A stretch of 7,501 nucleotides of DNA from AV2 sp035637175 (lineage in GTDB: Bacteria > Verrucomicrobiota > Verrucomicrobiia > Limisphaerales > AV2). How positions within the stretch are numbered: the stretch's first letter is position 1; each line of letters starts with the position of its first letter. Made by a program: the position numbers and the translations under genes. Shown here one piece after another: positions 1 through 6,381 of this stretch. The stretch lies in the NCBI GenBank assembly GCA_035637175.1, contig DASPXS010000420.1:1-7501 (forward strand). The letters run 5' to 3'. The notes beneath the pieces were generated by a model. It worked only from the letters and a program-made list of their open reading frames with translations. It was not told where the DNA came from and searched no databases.

Positions 1-177
1 TTAATGCGGCACTTTCCTGTTCTCAACCGCGCTTCTCTGCTTCATTTTCGCCAGCGCAAGTTGGTTATGGCCGAGAGACCGAGGCGCCATTGCGGCGAGA
101 GGCAAATCAAGACTCGCCTTGCTGATTGCCTGACGACTGAGATTGGGATTGAACGAACGCCTGGCTTGAGGCAGATT

Positions 178-363
178 GTGAGCGTGAAATCGACCAGCAA
201 ACGGCGTGTAAAGTCCGAAGCTGAAGTTGTGAAACATGCCACGAACAACTTGTTGCGGGCGCTCAAGCAGGAAATGCTGAAAAAGGACGGCCGGGTGGAT
301 TACGAAAAACTGCGCAAAGACGGTTACAGCGACCGTTTGCTCGCCAAACTGGAACAAGCCTGA
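178..363 (+). CDS. Small uncharacterised protein, 61 aa
   Basis: I do not recognise this protein. It is short, charged and rich in lysine and arginine, reading VSVKSTSKRRVKSEAEVV at the N-terminus and ending in YSDRLLAKLEQA. The middle looks largely helical, with no signal peptide or membrane segment. I chose the GTG at 178 because a GAGG motif at 168-171 sits 6 bases upstream. The frame stays open further left (ATGs at 4 and 67), but the residues it would add are arginine-rich, look like translated non-coding DNA, and those ATGs have no ribosome binding site. Codon choice after 178 looks coding. It converges with the minus-strand gene to its right, with 3 bp between the two stops. It could be a small DNA-binding or antitoxin-like protein, but nothing in the sequence shows that. 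Confidence 0.55.
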   Translation: MSVKSTSKRRVKSEAEVVKHATNNLLRALKQEMLKKDGRVDYEKLRKDGYSDRLLAKLEQA

Positions 364-366
364 GTC

Positions 367-570
367 TTACTCATTCTTCCGCAGCCGCATGAATTCGGAA
401 ATAGTTATGTCGAGCAGCGGCGCTGCCTTGCGCGCCAGATTCAAAGCGTCTGCGTAAACCAAGCCCGAAGACATTTCGCGCACAATCCGTCGTGTCGGCC
501 AGTCGCGCGCCTTGGCCATCTGAATCAGGGCTGCCAAATCTGTGTAACGCAGGATGTGTTCTTCGCTCAT
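367..570 (-). CDS. Small uncharacterised protein, 67 aa
   Basis: The product starts MSEEHILRYTDLAALIQMAK and ends SEFMRLRKNE. It is soluble and looks mostly helical, with no signal peptide, cysteine cluster or motif that I recognise. The ATG at 570 is preceded by a purine-rich GGGGGA nine bases upstream, which is a plausible ribosome binding site. Codon use resembles the neighbouring genes, with third positions favouring G or C. It diverges from the topoisomerase gene across a 137-bp gap (571-707) that should carry promoters for both, though I see no strong -35/-10 pair there. It may be a conserved lineage-specific small protein; no function is assigned. Confidence 0.55.
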   Translation of the reverse strand: MSEEHILRYTDLAALIQMAKARDWPTRRIVREMSSGLVYADALNLARKAAPLLDITISEFMRLRKNE

Positions 571-707
571 GCCGGCAGATCCCCCGCGAAGCTAATTGGC
601 GCTTCGTGAAGCCGCCAGATTTTTTCCGAGTGTGGACGTTCGATTGGTCGAATTTGTTGTTTCCAACCCGCGCCGCTTTGTCTCATCCTTCCCGCAGCGA
701 ATTTGTT

Positions 708-2540
708 ATGGCTGAAAAACCAAAACACAATTACGACGAGAGCAAGGTCAAAACACTTTCCTCGCTGGAACATATCCGGCTGCGCACCGGCATGTACATC
801 GGCCGGCTCGGCGACGGTTCGCATTACGATGACGGCTGCTACATCCTGCTGAAGGAAGTCATCGACAACGCCATCGATGAATACATCATGGGCTACGGCA
901 AGGAAGTGCAGGTCGGCATCGACGGCACGACGGTGAGCGTGCGCGATTTCGGCCGCGGCATCCCGCTGGGCAAAGTGGTCGATTGCGTCTCCAAGATCAA
1001 CACCGGCGCGAAATACAACGACGACGTCTTCCAGTTCAGCGTGGGGCTGAATGGCGTCGGCAGCAAGGCGGTCAACGCGCTGTCCAAAGAGTTCCTGGTG
1101 CGCAGTCACCGTTCCGGCGAATTTGTGGAAGCGTGGTTCAAGCAGGGCAGGCTGAAGAACGACAAGAAAGGCAAAGCCGGCAACGAACCCGACGGCACGT
1201 TCATTCGCTTCGAGCCGGACCCGGAGATTTTCCCGAAGATCGAGTTTCGCCCCGAGTTGGTGGAGCGGCGCCTGCGCCATTACAGCTACCTCAACACGGG
1301 ATTGAAGCTGATTTACAACGGCAAGACCTTTCAGTCGCGCAACGGGCTGCTCGACCTGGTGATGGAAGACCTGCAGACGGACAACAGCGAGCCGATTTAT
1401 CCGCCGCTCCATTATGCGAGCAAGACGATCGAGTTCTGTTTCACGCACACCAACAGCCGCTACGGCGAGACGTTTTTTTCCTTCGTCAACGGCCAGTACA
1501 CCACCGACGGCGGCACGCACCTCAGCGCGTTCCGCGAGGGCCTGCTCAAGGCGGTGAACGAGTATTCGAAGGGGGGCTACGAAGGCGACGACGTGCGCGA
1601 ATGCATGGTGGGCGCGGTATCCATTCGCTTGAAGGACCCGGTCTTCGAGTCGCAGACCAAGAACAAACTCGGCAACACGGAAATTCGCTCCGAACTGGTC
1701 AACAAAGTCCGCGAAGAATTGCTCCATTTCCTCAATCGCCACAAGGAGATCGCGGAAAAGATCTTCGCGAAAGTCGAGGACACGAAGCAGCTCCGCAAGG
1801 AATTGCAGGAGGTGAAGAAGCTGGCCCGCGAACGCGCCAGGGCCATCACCATCCGCATCCCGCAATTGAAGGATTGCAAAATCCACTTCGACAAAATCAA
1901 AGGAAAAGGCCGGGGCTCCATGGTGTTTCTCACCGAAGGCCAGTCCGCCGCGGGCTCGATTGTCAGTTGCCGCGACGTGAACACACAGGCCATCTTCGTT
2001 CTCAAGGGCAAGCCGCTCAACGTCTGGGACCTCAAGCGCGACATCGTCTATAAAAACGACGAAATGTACAATCTCATGCGCGGCCTGGACATCGAGGACA
2101 GCATCGAAGGTCTGCGTTACGAAAAAGTCATTCTCGCCACCGACGCGGACGTGGATGGCCTGCACATTCGCAATCTGATGATCACGTATTTCTTCCGGTT
2201 CTTCGAGCAGCTCGTGCACGACGGGCACTTGTTCGTGCTCGAGACGCCGCTGTTCCGCGCCCGCAACAAGGAGAAGACGATTTACTGTTACAGCGAAACC
2301 GAGCGTGATGAAGCCGGGAAGCAACTGGGCAAGAGCTGCGAGATCACGCGGTTCAAGGGGCTGGGTGAAATTTCGCCCGGCGAATTCAAGCAATTCATCG
2401 GCCCGGACATGCGCCTGAGCCAGGTCGAATACGCGCCCAGGCCCGATTCGCAACAGATCCTCGGCTTCTACATGGGCAAAAACACGCCCGAGCGGAAGGA
2501 TTACATCATGGCCAACCTCGTGGTGCCGGTCGAGGAATGA
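708..2540 (+). CDS. parE: DNA topoisomerase IV subunit B (ParE/GyrB family)
   Basis: This is the ATPase and Toprim subunit of a type IIA topoisomerase, which works in the cytoplasm with a ParC/GyrA-type subunit to pass one DNA duplex through another. The product is 610 aa. The GHKL ATPase domain (about residues 15-215) shows KEVIDNAIDE (E50, N54), DFGRGIP (80-86) and the lid SVGLNGVGSK (111-120). The transducer domain carries the ATP-contacting QTK (316-318). The Toprim domain has LTEGQSAAG (E410), KGKPLN and DADVDG (479-484), followed by RFKGLGEISP from residue 548. Variants such as DFGRGIP, GLNGVG, EGQSA and DADVDGLHIR fit the Bacteroidetes/Chlamydiae ParE type rather than classical GyrB. 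The ATG at 708 is chosen because homology begins just after it; upstream in-frame residues look non-coding, and no strong Shine-Dalgarno is seen. No parC follows. Family is certain; ParE versus a second GyrB is less so. Confidence 0.93.
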   Translation: MAEKPKHNYDESKVKTLSSLEHIRLRTGMYIGRLGDGSHYDDGCYILLKEVIDNAIDEYIMGYGKEVQVGIDGTTVSVRDFGRGIPLGKVVDCVSKINTGAKYNDDVFQFSVGLNGVGSKAVNALSKEFLVRSHRSGEFVEAWFKQGRLKNDKKGKAGNEPDGTFIRFEPDPEIFPKIEFRPELVERRLRHYSYLNTGLKLIYNGKTFQSRNGLLDLVMEDLQTDNSEPIYPPLHYASKTIEFCFTHTNSRYGETFFSFVNGQYTTDGGTHLSAFREGLLKAVNEYSKGGYEGDDVRECMVGAVSIRLKDPVFESQTKNKLGNTEIRSELVNKVREELLHFLNRHKEIAEKIFAKVEDTKQLRKELQEVKKLARERARAITIRIPQLKDCKIHFDKIKGKGRGSMVFLTEGQSAAGSIVSCRDVNTQAIFVLKGKPLNVWDLKRDIVYKNDEMYNLMRGLDIEDSIEGLRYEKVILATDADVDGLHIRNLMITYFFRFFEQLVHDGHLFVLETPLFRARNKEKTIYCYSETERDEAGKQLGKSCEITRFKGLGEISPGEFKQFIGPDMRLSQVEYAPRPDSQQILGFYMGKNTPERKDYIMANLVVPVEE

Positions 2541-2599
2541 GTCAGAGGAGTCAGAGGGGTCAGTCAGTCAGAGGGGTCATCAGTCAGAGGGGTCAGTCA
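2541..2599. repeat. Tandem repeat of a 16-17 bp unit
   Basis: Beginning at the base after the parE stop codon are near-identical units built on GTCAGAGGGGTCA: a partial unit at 2541-2549, then full units at 2550-2566 (17 bp), 2567-2582 (16 bp, one base missing) and 2583-2599 (17 bp). The last unit overlaps the left terminus of the palindromic element that follows, so the array looks like repeated copies of that element's outer end. Likely origins are slippage or repeated insertion. There are no spacers, so this is not a CRISPR array. Confidence 0.85.
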
Positions 2600-2702
2600 A
2601 TGGTATTGTGCCTTTTTCTCCGCCGGATACGCGACTCCCAACTTCCCCGCTCGAAGAACTGCGCCGAGCGTGGAAGTTGTCAATACCATTGACTGACCCC
2701 TC
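2587..2702. mobile_element. Palindromic MITE/REP-like element with 22-bp inverted termini
   Basis: Bases 2587-2608 and 2681-2702 are perfect 22-bp inverted repeats whose outer end is GAGGGGTCAGTCAATGG. Inside lies a second inverted repeat: 2639-2646 pairs with 2672-2679 and 2648-2653 with 2665-2670, with one mismatch between, an 11-base loop, and a 30-base unpaired stretch at 2609-2638. The whole can fold as one long hairpin. No transposase fits in 116 bp. The GGGGTCA-type ends resemble, from general knowledge, sequences left by REP-associated (Y1, IS200-like) transposases, but that link is inference. It ends 5 bp beyond the stop of the minus-strand propeller gene and fills the gap between convergent genes, where the hairpin could also end transcription from both sides. 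It lacks a clean U-tract at the stem foot. Confidence 0.7.
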
Positions 2703-2707
2703 GCCGT

Positions 2708-4198
2708 TCAGGGGCTCACCAATCGATAGCTGACGAAGGCCAGTTTGCGGCTGTCGGGCGACCAGGATGGCACATTGATGGTTCCCTGGCCGCCGAACAG
2801 TTTGGCCAGCACCTGGATCTCGTCTCCGGCCGCCGTCATCAGCCGCAGCATCACGTCCTTGTTCTCCGGGTGACCCTTCACGTTTTTCTCGTACGACAGA
2901 AAAACAATCCATTTGCCGTCGGGCGACGGGTGCGGAAACCAGTTGTTGTAGTCGTCGGAGGTGATTTGCTGCTGTTGACTGCCGTCGGATTTCATCCGCC
3001 AGATTTGCATCGTCCCCGTCCGTTCCGAGTTGAAGTAGATGTACCGGCCATCGGGCGAGTAGTCCGGGCCGTCGTCTAGGCCAGGCGCGGTGGTCAAACG
3101 TTTTTCGTCGCCGCCGTCGGCCGGGATCGTGTAGATGTCAAACTCGCCGTTGCGTTCGCCGCAGAAGGCCAGCGTCTTGCCGTCGGGCGACCAGCCGTGC
3201 CAGTACGATGGACCCAGGCGCGTCACGCGCCGCGGTGTTCCACCGGCCGCCGGCAGGATGTAAATGAGCGACTTGCGCTCCTCGGACTGGTCGCTGACGG
3301 CCAGTTGGGTCCCGTCGGGCGAGAGGCCGTGGTCGTTGTTGCAGCGCGCGGCGAGCCCGGTGTCGATCAACTCCGGTTCGCCGCCGGCGACCGGCAGTTT
3401 GCAGATGCGGCCGGCACGGTTGAAGAGGAAATATTTCCCATCGCGCGACCAATTGGGCGCTTCGATATGGTCGCGCGCATGATAGACCACGCGCCGGTCT
3501 TTCGAGGCGATGGTGATGGTCTCCAGCGTGCTTTCCAAAACCGGCGTTCCGCCCGGGGTTGTTTTGTCGGCCCTGATCTGGACTCCGGAAAAGACGGCTT
3601 TTTCCAACGCATTGTTATCGTGGGCGCAGACAGCGAGTCCCACAAAGAACGGCTCGGCGAACTTGATTTTGAACGAGCCGCCGGCCGCTTGAAGCGCATC
3701 GCCTTCGCGGGCGACGGACAGGAAGACGTAATCGCCTTCTTTCTCGAGGCGAATGCGCCGCGGCGCGGAGACATTCGATTGGATTTCACGTGTCGGGCCG
3801 CCGGCCGTCTCACGGTACTGCAGCGAGGCGAGGCCGTCGCCGTGCACGACGGCGTCGGCGTACGGCGAGTCGGCGTCCAGGCTTTGGCGAATGAGGAGGC
3901 CGGCCTTGCGGTGCGCATTGCCGCGGCTGCCGATCCAGCGAATGTCGGCGGCAAGTGAAACGTCACCGGACACCTTCTTCCAGACAAAGTGAAACGCGTC
4001 GTTGGTGAACCACATATTTTCCCCGCCTCCGGCGACAAGGTAGGTCTCTCTGGCGGGGTCATATTCGAGCGAGCCGGCTTTGCGGACGTCACCCACATCT
4101 CCGTGATTTTCAAAAAGTCCGAGGGCGGGTTCTCCGCCCAGGGCGAATCCGGCGAAGAACCACAGAGCGACGAAGCACGCGGCCCGGCGCAGCCGCAT
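2708..4198 (-). CDS. Exported TolB-like PD40 propeller protein with N-terminal concanavalin-like domain
   Basis: The product, 496 aa from the ATG at 4198, opens with an Arg-rich signal peptide (MRLRRAACFVALWFFAGFALGG), so it should be exported. Residues about 28-208 look like a concanavalin A-like/DUF1349-type beta sandwich, a fold often used to bind glycans. Residues about 230-496 form a beta propeller with six PD40 motifs: WSRDG (250), LSPDG (292), WSPDG (336), YSPDG (380), PSPDG (424) and WSPDS (479), spaced about 43 residues apart, with one longer step before the last. This matches the six-bladed TolB type, but no tol-pal genes are nearby, so it is not assigned as TolB. An in-frame ATG at 4327 starts 3 bp after the upstream stop (TAGGTCATG) and would add 43 residues before the signal peptide. 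I prefer 4198, although it lacks a Shine-Dalgarno. Substrate unknown; a carbohydrate or scaffold role is inference. Confidence 0.85.
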   Translation of the reverse strand: MRLRRAACFVALWFFAGFALGGEPALGLFENHGDVGDVRKAGSLEYDPARETYLVAGGGENMWFTNDAFHFVWKKVSGDVSLAADIRWIGSRGNAHRKAGLLIRQSLDADSPYADAVVHGDGLASLQYRETAGGPTREIQSNVSAPRRIRLEKEGDYVFLSVAREGDALQAAGGSFKIKFAEPFFVGLAVCAHDNNALEKAVFSGVQIRADKTTPGGTPVLESTLETITIASKDRRVVYHARDHIEAPNWSRDGKYFLFNRAGRICKLPVAGGEPELIDTGLAARCNNDHGLSPDGTQLAVSDQSEERKSLIYILPAAGGTPRRVTRLGPSYWHGWSPDGKTLAFCGERNGEFDIYTIPADGGDEKRLTTAPGLDDGPDYSPDGRYIYFNSERTGTMQIWRMKSDGSQQQQITSDDYNNWFPHPSPDGKWIVFLSYEKNVKGHPENKDVMLRLMTAAGDEIQVLAKLFGGQGTINVPSWSPDSRKLAFVSYRLVSP

Positions 4199-4330
4199 CC
4201 GCGCCGCAGAAAAATACCCGGCAGCGAACATCCAACAACGAACAAGCATTACGGCGCGGTCCAATGCTTTGTCGGGAGTCGGATGTGGGTTGCCGGGTGT
4301 CGGATGGTTCGCGGTCGGTCCAATCATGAC

Positions 4331-5227
4331 CTACCATTTCACCTGTTCCAGAAAACGCAGACTGCGGGGGATTTGTTGAACTGAACTCGGCGATTCATCT
4401 TCGATGAAGTACCATTTCACGCCGGCTTTTTTGGCGGCATTCAATATGGCGGGCCAATCCAGGATGCCGGCGCCCAGCGCCACATCGTTGCTGACGTCCG
4501 AATGTCCGGTCAGCAATCCGGTCGGTGTCCCTTTCCTCATGTCTTTGACGTGCATCAATTCGAAGCGCTTGCCGTAACGCCCGAGCAGCTTCACCGGGTC
4601 CTGGCCCGGATGAACGATCCAGAACACGTCCATCTCGTAACGGACGAATTGAGGTTTGGTGCCGGCCAACAGCAGGTCGAACAGGGTGCCCTGGTCGTGA
4701 GGCTGAAACTCATAACCGTGCGTATGGTAGAAGAACTTCAGGCCGTGTTTGGCGAGCGCTTCGCCGGCGCGATTGAAGACCGCGATCGCGTCGCGACAAG
4801 TCTTTTCGTCGAACGGATCCTGGTGGGGAATCCAGGCGCAGCCGGCGTACTGGAGACCGAGCGTCTTCGCGTCGCGGGCGACGTCTTGGACGTGGTCGCG
4901 AAACTGTTCAAAGGGGAAGTGACCGCTGACCGGCTTCAGTCCCCTGGCGGCGAACTGTTCTTTGAATTTCTCCGGGGTGAGACCGTAAGTGCCGGCCAAC
5001 TCGACGTACTGGATGCCAAATGCGCGGACCTGGTCGAGAGTTGCCGGGACATTTTTTTGGAACTGGTCGCGCAGGCTGTAGAGTTGAAGACCGATCGGTC
5101 CTTTGAAATTCGGGCCGATGCCGGCCGGATGTTTGTCGGCCGCGACCGCGGAGTTCATCCAGACCGCCAGGGCGAAAGAAACAAACCGGGCGGACAAAGA
5201 GGGCAGTGGGTGTTTCATGAAGGGCAT
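4331..5227 (-). CDS. Exported xylose isomerase-like TIM-barrel protein (sugar phosphate isomerase/epimerase family)
   Basis: The protein (298 aa) belongs to the AP endonuclease family 2/xylose isomerase-like TIM barrel superfamily, many of which are metal-dependent isomerases or epimerases of sugars or inositols. Visible barrel motifs are GLQLYSLRD (46-54), VELAGTYG (75-82), FYHTHGYEF (166-174), YEMDVFW (197-203), LMHVKDM (224-230), GAGILDW (252-258) and YFIEDE (273-278). E173, D200, H226 and E276 are plausible metal ligands. The N-terminus MKHPLPSLSARFVSFALAVW followed by MNSAVAA is a likely signal peptide, placing the enzyme in the periplasm. Starts at 5227 and at 5218 (MKH) are both possible; neither has a good ribosome binding site. 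The propeller gene follows closely on the same strand, which suggests an operon. The family is clear, the substrate is not. Confidence 0.88.
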   Translation of the reverse strand: MPFMKHPLPSLSARFVSFALAVWMNSAVAADKHPAGIGPNFKGPIGLQLYSLRDQFQKNVPATLDQVRAFGIQYVELAGTYGLTPEKFKEQFAARGLKPVSGHFPFEQFRDHVQDVARDAKTLGLQYAGCAWIPHQDPFDEKTCRDAIAVFNRAGEALAKHGLKFFYHTHGYEFQPHDQGTLFDLLLAGTKPQFVRYEMDVFWIVHPGQDPVKLLGRYGKRFELMHVKDMRKGTPTGLLTGHSDVSNDVALGAGILDWPAILNAAKKAGVKWYFIEDESPSSVQQIPRSLRFLEQVKW

Positions 5228-5617
5228 TTAACATGAAACGGCTGGCGATGGGAAGTCCGCAAACCGCGCCGCCTCACCCGCTCAGTCATTAACACAGTCG
5301 AGCGGGAAACGAATGAATTTCTGCCGGGGCGCGTGTCTGTTTGGCAAGGGTCGTCCCTTACAAATTTTCTGGTTTTACTGTGGTTCCCGGCCAGCCCGAC
5401 CGTTGGGGTCGAAGCATTTAGATGGCGATTTTGCGCGTTGCTGAAAATACCGGTTGCATTTCAGCGGGAATGCGGCAGGCTTCCGGCGGGCTAGATTATT
5501 CATTGAATTCGCGGCCTGGCAAATCTTCAGGAGAACGTGTATTCAGCGATGAGTTGAAACCCGACGGTCGGGAATAGCCTGGTAACAAATAGTCAGTCTA
5601 AAGCTTAGAAAGTGATC
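5228..5617. promoter_or_regulatory. Divergent intergenic region between the epimerase and RRM genes
   Basis: This 390-bp gap holds no gene I can support and must carry promoters for both flanking genes, the epimerase operon (minus) and the RRM gene (plus). I find no convincing -35/-10 pair. A weak candidate for the RRM gene is TTGAAA at 5554-5559 with TAGCCT at 5575-5580, too closely spaced to be trusted. Structural signals are a 7-bp inverted repeat at 5277-5306 (listed separately), a stem pairing 5453-5460 with 5469-5476 (two wobble pairs), and a compact palindrome CCCGACGGTCGGG at 5560-5572 in the presumed RRM leader. The RRM start is preceded by a weak AGAAAG at 5607-5612. Confidence 0.5.
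5277..5306. promoter_or_regulatory. Spaced 7-bp inverted repeat, possible operator of the epimerase operon
   Basis: CCCGCTC at 5277-5283 and GAGCGGG at 5300-5306 are perfect inverted copies with centres 23 bp apart, about two helical turns, located 50-79 bp upstream of the epimerase start. An AGTC direct repeat lies just inside each arm (5284-5287 and 5296-5299). Position and spacing would suit a dimeric regulator binding site near the minus-strand promoter, but a 7-bp repeat can occur by chance and no regulator gene is adjacent. Confidence 0.3.
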
Positions 5618-5935
5618 ATGAACACGAAATTGTTTGTCGGAAACCTTTCCTTCAATACCACGGAAAACGATCTTCAGGATCTCTTCGCCGCGCATGGCCC
5701 CGTGACCAGCGTCGATTTGATCATGGACAAATTCAGTGGCAAATCGCGCGGATTCGCGTTCGTCACGATGGAAACCAAGGAAGGCGCGCAAGCGGCCATC
5801 CAGGCGCTCAATGGCAAGGACCTGAACGGCCGCGATCTGACGGTCAATGAGGCCCGCCCACGCGAGGAGCGCCCTCGTTCCGGCGGCGGTCGCGGTGGCG
5901 GAGGCGGTCGCCGCGATTACAGCAGCCGTTACTGA
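5618..5935 (+). CDS. RRM-domain RNA-binding protein, glycine-rich tail
   Basis: This 105-aa protein has one RNA recognition motif and should bind single-stranded RNA in the cytoplasm. RNP2 is LFVGNL (5-10). RNP1 is RGFAFVTM (44-51), keeping the aromatic at position 46 and Phe48 but ending in Met where Phe or Tyr is usual. The fold appears complete by about residue 80 and is followed by an Arg/Gly-rich tail (RPRSGGGRGGGGGRRDYSSRY) typical of the small bacterial and cyanobacterial Rbp proteins, some of which are cold-induced. I chose ATG 5618, which gives the usual N-terminus MNTKLFVGNL; a GTG at 5612 would add two residues and overlaps the weak AGAAAG ribosome binding site. A strong terminator lies 23 bp downstream, so the transcript is probably monocistronic. 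Confidence 0.94.
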   Translation: MNTKLFVGNLSFNTTENDLQDLFAAHGPVTSVDLIMDKFSGKSRGFAFVTMETKEGAQAAIQALNGKDLNGRDLTVNEARPREERPRSGGGRGGGGGRRDYSSRY

Positions 5936-5958
5936 TCTTGTTGAATTGCCCACGGCGG

Positions 5959-5997
5959 GGTGTGGGACAGTAAATCGCAATGTCCCGCACCTTTTTT
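5959..5997 (+). terminator. Intrinsic terminator after the RRM gene
   Basis: An 11-bp stem pairs GGTGTGGGACA (5959-5969) with TGTCCCGCACC (5981-5991), with one G-U wobble and an 11-base loop, followed directly by six T residues at 5992-5997. It begins 23 bp after the RRM stop codon and separates that transcript from the IF-1 gene, which therefore needs its own promoter or read-through. Confidence 0.9.
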
Positions 5998-6066
5998 GTT
6001 GCGGTCGGGACGTTAATTGGCGAACCGAATCCCGGTTCCGTCGCGGACGCGGACGCAAGAAGACTC

Positions 6067-6279
6067 ATGGAAGAGCACATTGAAGTGGAAGGCAACGTGG
6101 TTACGGTGTTGCCGGGCACCATGTTTCGCGTCGCACTGGACAATAAGCACCAGGTGCTGGCGCACATCTCCGGCAAGATGCGCAAACGATTTATCCGGCT
6201 GACGGTTGGTGACCGGGTCAAACTGGAGATGTCACCCTACGACCTCGACAAGGCGCGCATCACTTATCGACTGCGATAG
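6067..6279 (+). CDS. infA: Translation initiation factor IF-1
   Basis: IF-1 is a single S1-like OB-fold protein that occupies the A site of the 30S subunit during initiation together with IF-2 and IF-3. The 70-aa product is full length (family about 70-75 aa). It carries the hallmark stretches VLAHISGKMRKRFIRL (30-45), VGDRVKLEMSPYDL (47-60) and KARITYR (62-68). The ATG at 6067 is chosen because IF-1 homology starts with EEHIEVEGNV. An ATG at 5980 in the same frame would add 29 residues, but lies inside the terminator stem. The ribosome binding site is weak (AAGAAG at 6057-6062). A 6-bp inverted repeat, GAACCG at 6022-6027 and CGGTTC at 6033-6038, lies in the leader. The gene sits away from ribosomal protein genes, beside an RRM gene, an unusual place for infA and compatible with a relocated or second copy. 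Confidence 0.96.
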   Translation: MEEHIEVEGNVVTVLPGTMFRVALDNKHQVLAHISGKMRKRFIRLTVGDRVKLEMSPYDLDKARITYRLR

Positions 6280-6381
6280 CCCCTTCTCGACCGTCCGAAA
6301 TTCCGCTGTTCGAAGCGCGGCCCGCCCGCGAGTTCATTGCTGTCCCGCCTCCGTCGCTCCCAAGCCGCCTTTTCATTCGCC

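Noticed and set aside
567..2453. 628-codon open frame antisense to parE
   Set aside because: It lies entirely opposite a gene with all type IIA topoisomerase motifs. The product is an Ala/Val/Asp-rich translation with no domain, as expected from codon bias on the other strand.
2541..2599. Possible CRISPR array
   Set aside because: Units are directly adjacent with no spacers, and no cas gene is present.
2580..2912. 110-codon minus-strand frame across the palindromic element
   Set aside because: It runs through the inverted repeats and the 3' end of the propeller gene in another frame; composition is Gly/Arg-rich with no motif.
4502..5236. 244-codon plus-strand frame opposite the epimerase
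   Set aside because: The minus-strand frame has clear TIM-barrel motifs; the plus-strand frame has none.
5537..5557. Seven-codon leader minigene (GTG to TGA, including stop) behind AGGAG at 5529-5533
   Set aside because: Spacing from AGGAG to GTG is only 3 bases and the peptide has no regulatory pattern; probably chance.
5980..6066. N-terminal extension of IF-1 from the ATG at 5980
   Set aside because: That ATG lies within the terminator stem-loop of the previous gene, and the added 29 residues do not resemble IF-1.
6316..6330. Terminator for infA at the CGCGG/CCGCG hairpin
   Set aside because: The stem is only 5 bp in GC-rich DNA and has no following T-tract.
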